A stretch of DNA of 64,000 nt. Origin: Pseudomonas sp. ADAK18 (GTDB lineage: Bacteria; Pseudomonadota; Gammaproteobacteria; Pseudomonadales; Pseudomonadaceae). Position numbers and translations under genes: made by a program. The notes beneath the pieces are model-generated. The model was given only the letters and a program-made list of their open reading frames with translations, made no database searches and was not told the DNA's origin. Numbering within the stretch: position 1 is the stretch's first letter; the number at the start of each line of letters is the position of its first letter. Positions 37,801-46,800 of the stretch are shown here, piece by piece. The DNA lies in NCBI RefSeq assembly GCF_012935695.1, contig NZ_CP052859.1:5993001-6057000 (forward strand), in the 5' to 3' direction.

Positions 37801-40800
37801 AGCCTGGACAACAGTGGTGGCACGGTGTCCAGCCAGCAAGGTCTGACGCTGACCCACAGTGGTGATATGAATAACACCGGCGGCTTGCTCACCAGTGAAG
37901 GCTCCATCACCGCCACAGCGGCCGGGCTGAACAATACGTCAGGCAAGGTATCGAGTGCCGGTGCCATTGCGCTAAGCACCACGGGTGCATTGACTAACCA
38001 AAGTGGCGCCGTGACCACTAACCAAGGCTTGACCCTTAATAGCGCCAGCCTGGACAACCGCGCGGGCACGCTCAGTGCCAAGGGCGCGGTAAGCGTTACC
38101 ACCGGTGCTTTTGACAATACCCAGGTCGGTAGCCTGATCAGCAATGACACCCTTACTCTGACCGCCGGCCAAGTCAGCAACGGCACGGACAGTCGTATCG
38201 CCAGCGACAAAAATCTGGTCGCCAGCGTGACGGGTTTTGATCAGCAGGGCGGGCAGCTTTTCAGCAAAACCTCACTGAGCCTGGACCTGAACAACGGTCA
38301 ACTGAACAACCAGCAAGGCCTGATCAACGCGCCCTTACTGATGCTGAAAAACCTCAACGGGGTAAACAACCAGAACGGCGAAATCTCCAGCGCCCAGGCG
38401 TTCACCCTGGCCAGCAAAAACCTGGATAACAGCAGCGGAAAACTCATCAGCAACCAGGCGCTGACCCTGCGCGTTGAACAGGGCCTGAGCAACATCAAAG
38501 GTCTGGTTTCTGCGGCTGCGCTGCAGGTTCATAGCGCCAGCCTGGATAACAGAGGCGGTCTGCTCAGCAGCCGTGGCGAGTTGGGTATCACCGTCGACGG
38601 TGCTTTCAAGAACCAGGACGGCTCGGCGATTGGCGACGGCAACGCGCAACTGACGGCGGCCAGCCTGGACAACACCGACGGCCAGGTTTCGAGCAAAGGT
38701 GATCTCACGGCGAACGTCGCGACGCTCACCAACCAAAACGGCGCCCTGATCGCCCAAGGTGCGCTCGCCCTTACAGGCCAGACGCTGGACAACCGGAAAA
38801 ATGGTTTCGTAGGCGCCAACCAACGTGCCGACGTCAACGTGGGCGTGGTGGATAACCGTGGCGGTGAGATCTCCAGCAAAGCCGCTGTGCAGATAACCGG
38901 CCAACGTTTGGATAACAGTGACAGTGGCTTGGTGCTCGCTGCGACCGACTTGAAGCTGAACGTCGACAAGGTGCTCAACCGTAACAAGGGCCAACTCAGC
39001 GGCCAGAGCGGTGTGAACTTGACAGGCACCAGTCTGGATAACAGCGGCGGCAGCCTTATCAGCCAGAAAGACCTTGGCCTTAAGCTCAGCGGCGAGCTGA
39101 ACAACAACCAAGGCAAGCTGAGCAGTGAAGGTCTCCTGACCGTTAACGCTGCGAGCCTGAACAACCGTAAAGGCAGCGTATCCAGTGCAGGAGCGTTAAA
39201 CGTCACCACCCCAGGGGTCGTGGATAACCAAGGCGGGGAACTGGTCACCGATGCAGGCCTCACCCTGAGCAGCGCCAGCCTGGATAACAGCCAAAAAGGC
39301 ACCCTCAGCAGCGCTGCAGCCCTGAAAATCACCACTGGTGCATTCGACAACAGCCACGGCGGCAACGTCAGCACCAGCGACACCCTCGACATCACCGCCG
39401 GACAATTGACCAACCAGGACGGTGGTCGCCTGACCAGCAACAAGGCCCTGACCGCCAAGGTCACCGGTCTGGATCAGCAGGGTGGCAAACTCTTCAGTAA
39501 CACCTCGGTCGCACTGGACCTGAACCACGGCCAGTTGAACAACCAGGGCGGTTTGATCAACGGCCCGCTGTTGATGCTGAAAAACCTCAAAGGCGTGAAC
39601 AACCAGGGCGGTGAACTCTCCAGCGGCCAAGCCTTCACCCTGGCCGCCGACAGCGTGGATAACAGCAACGGCAAATTGCTCAGCAACCAGGCCCTGACCC
39701 TGCGCATCACACAGGCGTTGAGCAACGTCAAAGGCCTGATCGCCGCCCAGTCCATCGACGGCCATGCCGCCAGCCTGGACAACAGCGGCGGCACCCTGAC
39801 CAGCCGTGGCGACACTTTGCTTAATGTCGACGGCCAGCTCAACAACCAGAACCAAGGGCTGATCAACGCCACCAATGCCCTGACCCTCAATAGCACTGGC
39901 CTGAACAACCAGGGCGGCTCCGTGCTGGGTAAGTCGATTGCCATCGATCTGGGCAACGCTACTGGCGACCTGAATAACAACGCCGGCCTGATCACCACCG
40001 ACGGCCAACTGACCATCACGCACCTGCGTGACCTGAGCAACCAGGGCGGCGAAATCTCCACCGCCCAGAACCTCAACCTCAGTGGTCGCACCCTGGATAA
40101 CAGCGCTGGCAAACTGATCAGCAATAACCTGCTGACCCTGAGCGGCAATAAGCTGGTCAACCAGGCCGGTCTGATCTCCGGTTGGCAGGGCGTCAGCGTC
40201 AGCGGCGCCGACCTGGACAACCGCAACCAAGGCACCGTCTCCAGCCGTTATGGCAACGTCGACGCCACCCTGAGCAACAGCCTGCTCAACAGCGGCGCCG
40301 GTGCGCTGGTCAGCCAAAAAGCCCTGACCGTCAAAGCTGCCAGCCTCGACAACAGTGACAAAGGCATCATCTCAAGTGCAGGCGGGCAAACCCTGACCGT
40401 CACCGGCCTGCTCAACAACGCCCAAGGTGGGTTGATTGACAGCGGCGCTGCCCTCGACCTGCAAGTGCAAACGCTCAACAACGCGGGCGGTACGGTCAAT
40501 GCGCAACAGGCACTCAGCCTGATCGGCACCAGCCTCGACAACAGCGGCGGCACCCTGATCGGCAACGGCGCCGTAACCCTCGACCTGCTCGGCGCCCTGA
40601 CCAACACCAACGGCAAACTCGCCAGCGCCGGTACGCTGCTGCTCAAACGCGCGAGTGAAATCAACAACCAGGGCGGCCAACTGGCCAGCCAAAGCCTGCT
40701 GACCCTGTTCGCGGGCAGCCTGGACAACCGCAATCGCGGCACCGTCGCCGCCAACGGCGCAGTGGCCGTCACCACCACTGGCGCCGTACAAAACAGCGGC

Positions 40801-43800
40801 GACGGCCTGATCTACAGTCAGAACGCTGACTTGAAGCTCAAGGCTGCGAGCCTCGACAACGCCAAGGGCTCGATCCAAAGCCAGACCGCCCTGAACCTGG
40901 AGATAGACAAGGCCCTCGACAACCAAAGCGGCAAAGTCATCGCCCAGGCCGGTGATGTGAACATCACCGCTGCGACCATCGACAACCGTGGCGGCACCCT
41001 GGCCAGCCTCAAAGGCGCCCTGCAAGCCAAAGCGCTGGGTGGCTTATTGCGCAACGACTTCGACCTGAACAACAACCGCCAGGCCGGCATCATCCAGGCA
41101 CAGAGCCTGATCCTGAACAGTGCCAGCCTCAACAACAACGGCGGGCGCATCGCGTCGCAAACCGGCGACACCGTCGTCACCACCGGCGCCTTCGACAACC
41201 GCGACGGCGGCCTGTACGCCAAAGGCGCGGTCAAGGTCATCGGCAGTAGTTTTGATAACGGCGGTGATGTGCGCGGCCAGGTTGCGGGCGGGCAGATTGA
41301 CCTTAACCTCAGCGGTGCGTTGAACAACCAGAAAGGCGTTATTGAAAGCGATAGCACGCTGAAAGTCGTTGCGGGTAGCGTGGATAACCAGAAAGGCCAG
41401 CTGCGGGCGCTGGGGACTAGCGGTAAGACTGAGTTTGAGATTGGCGGGTTGCTTGATAACCGCGACGGCACACTGGAAACCGCCAACAGCGATTTGACGT
41501 TGAACGCCGGCACGCTTCAGAACACAGGCGGCAACGTACTCCACGTCGGCACTGGCACGTTCGACATCAGCATGGCCAACCTGACCGGTGCCGGTGGCAA
41601 TCTCGTCACCCGTGGCGGCTTGACCCTGACTGCTGACGAGTGGACCAACAGCAGCGTGATCCAGGCAGGGCGATTGACGGTCAACGTCAGGACGCTCAAC
41701 CAAACGGCAGGAGGCCAGTTGCTGGCTTCCGACAGCTTGATAGGTGACGGTGGTAACTGGAGTAACGATGGGCTGATTGCCAGTGATGGTAGCTTCAAAT
41801 TGAGGCTGGACGGGACCTATGGCGGCAGTGGTCGGGCAAGCAGCCAGGGCACCTTTGCGTTGAACGCCGCGCAGGTGAACGTAGCCAGTGCGGGGAGCCT
41901 GGCGGGTGGTGGGCGTACCTCGATTGATGTGGGACAATTGGTTAACCGTGGCCGGATCACCTCAGCCTCTGACCTGATTATCAAGGCCGGTACCGTTCAG
42001 AATATTGGCACCTTGGGCGCTGCTGAAGACCTCACTATCACTGCCCAAAGTCTGATCAATGATCGCGATGCGGCAGATCTCAATATTCGTGGTTTCGCCT
42101 TCAGTGGTGAAAACTCGACGTTCAACGTCAATACCTTTACGAATAACTACGGTGAAGTCGTCAGCCTTGGCAGCCTGGCTGTTGCAGGTTTTGCCACAGG
42201 CACCTCGGCGCAAAGCTTTCGTAACATATCGGGCAATATTCAAAGTACGGGTGATATGACCCTTGCGGCGAATGAGGTGGTTAACGAGCGTGAGAAGTTT
42301 CAGTTAAACCAGAAGCTGACGTCTGCTGGTCTCAGCATCACCTGCGTACAGCACTGCTCCGGGGGCTGGAGTGACAGAAGAACCCAGTTAACTCTGAACC
42401 GCACAGTTGACAGTGTGATAGAGCAAGACTCTCCGTCAGCCACCCTCAGTGCCGGCCGTAACCTGAGCATCACTAGCCAGCAGTTTTCAAACCGCTATAG
42501 CGTGGTCTCAGCTGCCAACGATCTCTCTATTCAGGGCGATAACATTGTTAACCAGGCAGCGATAGGGGGTTCTGGAACCGGTAATGGTGTGTACACGGCG
42601 GCCCCGAAGATTCCGAAGGCCCAACACAATGCTCTGGTTCAAGCGGTCGCGATCTACAACCGAGATCACCCGCCAGGTTCACCGGTGGATGAGAAGGCGC
42701 TGGCAGCGCTACTGGCGAACTTCAATCCGGTGATATTTGCCGGCATCAACAATCCGATTGAGATAAAAACCAACGGTGTCATCGCAGCGCCCGCCATTAT
42801 CCAGGCTGGTGGCACTGCCAAACTCACCGCCAGTAATGACATCAGCAACATCAATGTGCTCAAGACCGCTCTGGCGGTAAACGGCCGCGCCCTCGACACC
42901 AGTGTGGGCGACCACAAAACAGCTGTAGTGGTTGTTAACTCGCAACTTCCACCGAATCTTGCCCAGCAACAGGTCAACCCACTAACGCTTCCAGGCTTCG
43001 ATTTACCTTCAGGCCAAAACGGCTTGTTCCGCCTGAGCCAGCAAGACAGTAGTGCGCCGACCAACCTTGCTCCACAAAGTTGGACCATGGGCAGCGCCGT
43101 TGTCAGTAATGAACAGCGTCAGCAGGCATTACCGCTCAGCCCCGGGCGCGAGATTGAGTTGAGTGGCACCAGTCAGGCAGCGGCCAGCACGCTGGGACAG
43201 GTTGAGGCCAGCCGTCAGAAAGTCGAAGTCGTTGCGGGTATCGATGCGCTCAATATTGTCGCGCCGACCACATCAATTATCGGCGCTGAACTTCCAGGGC
43301 GCACGGTGGTTGCTGATCCCCTGCAAGCGATTCCCGTTGGTACCGCAGTAACAACGACCGATACACAAACCATCAACCGTGTTCAGGGGTTGCCATCCAA
43401 CGTTACTTCGTCGCAGCCGCATAAGTACCTGATCGAAACCAACCCGGCCCTTACCGACCTCAAGCAATTCATGAGTTCGGACTACCTGCTGTCCAACCTG
43501 GGCTACAACCCCGATGACAGCTGGAAGCGTCTGGGTGATGGCTTCTATGAACAGCGCCTGATCCAGCAAGCCGTGGTAGCCCGCACTGGTCAGCGCTTCC
43601 TTGCCGGGCAGAATACTGACGAGCAGTTGTTCAAGTACCTGATGGACAACGCGATCAAGAGCAAGCAGTCACTTAACCTGGCCGTGGGTGTCAGCCTGAC
43701 CTCCGAGCAGGTTGCAGCGCTGACCCACGACATCGTCTGGCTTGAAAAGAATGAAGTAAATGGTGAACAGGTCCTCGTTCCGGTGCTGTACCTGGCCCAC

Positions 43801-46800
43801 TCCAACAACCGCCTGGCGCCTAACGGTGCGCTGATCGCCGGTAATGACCTCAACCTGATCGCCGGGAAAAACCTGGATAACGCTGGCACGTTGCGTGCGA
43901 CGAATAACCTGTCAGCCAGCGCCGGCCAGAACCTGGTCAACAGTGGTTTGATCGAGGCGGGTAACCGTCTCGATTTGCTGGCGGGCAACAACCTGGTGAA
44001 CAAGTCTGGCGGCATCATCGCCGGTCGTGATGTGAGCCTGCGGGCAATCAACGGTGACGTGATCAATGAACGCACCGTGACCAACTACCAGGAGGATCAT
44101 GGTAACAACCGCAAGCTTCAGCAAGGTTATGTAGACAGCGCGGCACGGATTGAATCAGCCAATAACCTGAGTGTGTTGGCGGGGCGCGACGTCAATAACC
44201 AAGGAGGTGCTCTTAAGAGTGGGGCCGACACGGTCATCCAGGGTGGACGTGACGTCAACATTACCTCGGCTGAACAGATGAGTCGGGTGAACCTGAACAC
44301 CAAAATCAGCAGTCAGGACATCAAACAATTCGGCTCCACGTTGGAAGCCGGCCGTGATCTGAAGGTCGATGCGGGCCGCGATATCAAAGCCATCGCCAGC
44401 CAGATTGACGCCAAACGCGATATTGCCATGGCGGCCACGGGTGACCTGACCCTGGCGTCGGCGGCGGACGAACAGCATTCTGGGTATAACTCCAAGAAGC
44501 TCAAGATCCAGGAAGACCACGCCCAGCAAGTGTCCACCACGGTGAAGGCCGGTGGGGATGTGGCGCTGAGTGCAGGGCAGGATTTGGCGCTGATTGCCAG
44601 CCGAGTGACGGCGGGGAATGAGGCGTATTTGTATGCCGGAAAAGATCTGAATCTCAACACTGCCGAGAACACTGATTACTCGTATTACTCCAAGACCAAG
44701 AAGGGATCGTGGGGTAAGAAGAGTACGAAGATGACTGAGAGTGACAGTGATGTTGCTGTCAGCTCATCCATTGGCGCGGGCAAGAAAGTTGTTATCTCGG
44801 CGGCTCAGGATATTAATGCCGAGGGCGCCAAGATCAATAGTGGCGGGGCACTGCTGGCTACCGCGGGGCACGACATCAATCTAGTTGCGGCCGAAAATTA
44901 TGCCAGCCAGGCCAGCTCTTCATCCAAGAAAGGCCTGTTTTCGAGTAAGTCCAGTAGTAACTCGAGTATCCAGACAACGTTGAATAGTACCGAGCTTGTA
45001 GCCAAGTCAATTGATCTGCGAGCGGATAACGATATCTCTCTGGAAGCAGCGGCTCTCCGGGCAGAAGGCGTGGTTAAGCTCAACGCTGGCAATGATGTGG
45101 AAATCGGTACGGCTGAAGTGCAGCAGGCCTCAAGCCAATCCAAACAGTCCAGCAAGGTCGGCGTATCGCTCACCGTTGGAATGTCTGCGTCACAGAAGGG
45201 GCAGCAGGCCCAGCAAAGTGCCTCGCAAAGCATCGGCAGTGATATCAGCGCCGATAGCTTGCAGATCACCAGCGGACGGGATACCACCGTGCGTGGAAGT
45301 ACGTTGGTTACGGACCGTGACCTACAGATCGACGCAGGGCGAAATCTTGAAGTGGTTAGCGCTGAAAACACCGCAAGCGCAAGCTCCAAGTCCAACAGCA
45401 AGAAGGTTGGGGAGGTGGGCTCCTGGTGGCAAAGTGCGACGGGTATCGTCAAGACCAAGAAGGCTGATCAGAGCGAAACTAGCCGTCAGACCGGCAGCCA
45501 GATCGCGTCGTTGGGGGGCGATGTCAGCCTTACGGCTGGGGAGCATTACAACCAGATTGCCAGCCAGGTTGTTGCACCTAAAGGCGATATCGATATCAAG
45601 GCCAAACATGTAGATATCGAGGCTGGATTCGATACCTTGAAAGCCAACAACACGGCGAGCACCAGTCGCACGGCGGTTGGCGGCACCGTCAGCGTTCCTA
45701 TGGTTGATGCACTGCGAAGCCTTCAGGGGACAGTTGAATCAGCCCAACAAACAAGTGATGGCCGCATGCTCGCGCTGTCCGCTGTGAATGCTGCCATGAG
45801 TGCCAATGCAGCGCTCGACGGTGGCCAGGCGCTGATGAAAAAAGATCTCACAGGCGTGAAGATCAGCGTCAACTTGAGCGACAGCCGTAGTCACAATGAA
45901 AGCAGCCAAAGTGGCCGCAATGTAGTTGGCAGCAGTGTGGTTGCAGGTGGTGACGTCAATATCACAGCCAAGGGCGCGGGCGCTGATAGCAATTTGAATG
46001 TGGTGGGCAGCCGGATCGACGCTGGAGGTGATGCCAACCTCAAAGCGGATGGCAAGATCAACCTCCTGGCCGCGCAAAACACTGCACATCAGGATAGCTC
46101 CAACAACAACAGTGGCTGGAGCGCTGGTGTCGGGTTCAGTTTTGGCGGGCAACAAAACGGGTTCACATTGGACCTCGCCGCCAATAAAGGGCGGGGGATG
46201 TCCGATGGTGACGATGTCACCCAAACCAACACATCAGTCAAGGCTGGGCAGACAGTACGGCTTGATAGCGCCGGAGATACCAATCTCAAAGGTGCAGTCG
46301 TTACCGGCCAGCAAGTTCAGGCCAAGGTGGGCGGTGATCTCAATATCGAGAGTCTGCAAGACACCAGTACTTATCGCTCCGAGCAACTGAGCGCAAACGT
46401 CGGGGTCAGCATTTGCGTACCACCATTCTGTATGGGAATGAGCAGCGTCAGTGGTGGCATTGGTCAGCAAAAAATGCACAGCGACTACGCCAGTGTCAGC
46501 GATCAATCGGGCATCAAGGCGCGCGATGGTGGGTTCCAGGTTGAGGTCAAGGGTAATACCGACCTCAAGGGCGCGATCATTGCCAGCACCGATAAAGCGG
46601 TAGCCGATGGTAAGAACACCCTCACAACAGGCTCTCTGACGAGTTCGGATATCAAGAATAAGGCCGACTATGACGCTACCAGTATCAATCTGAGCGGTGG
46701 CTATAGCAAAGGCGGGAAGGTTGGCAGGGATGCAGACGGCAACGTCGACGCTACCAAGACCGGGACGCCTGTAGCCAACAAAGGCGGATTTGGTGTGAAT

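Noticed and set aside
35900..41900. Repeats suggesting a CRISPR-like or minisatellite array
   Set aside because: They are protein-coding FHA repeats in one open frame, degenerate at DNA level, with no spacers or cas genes.
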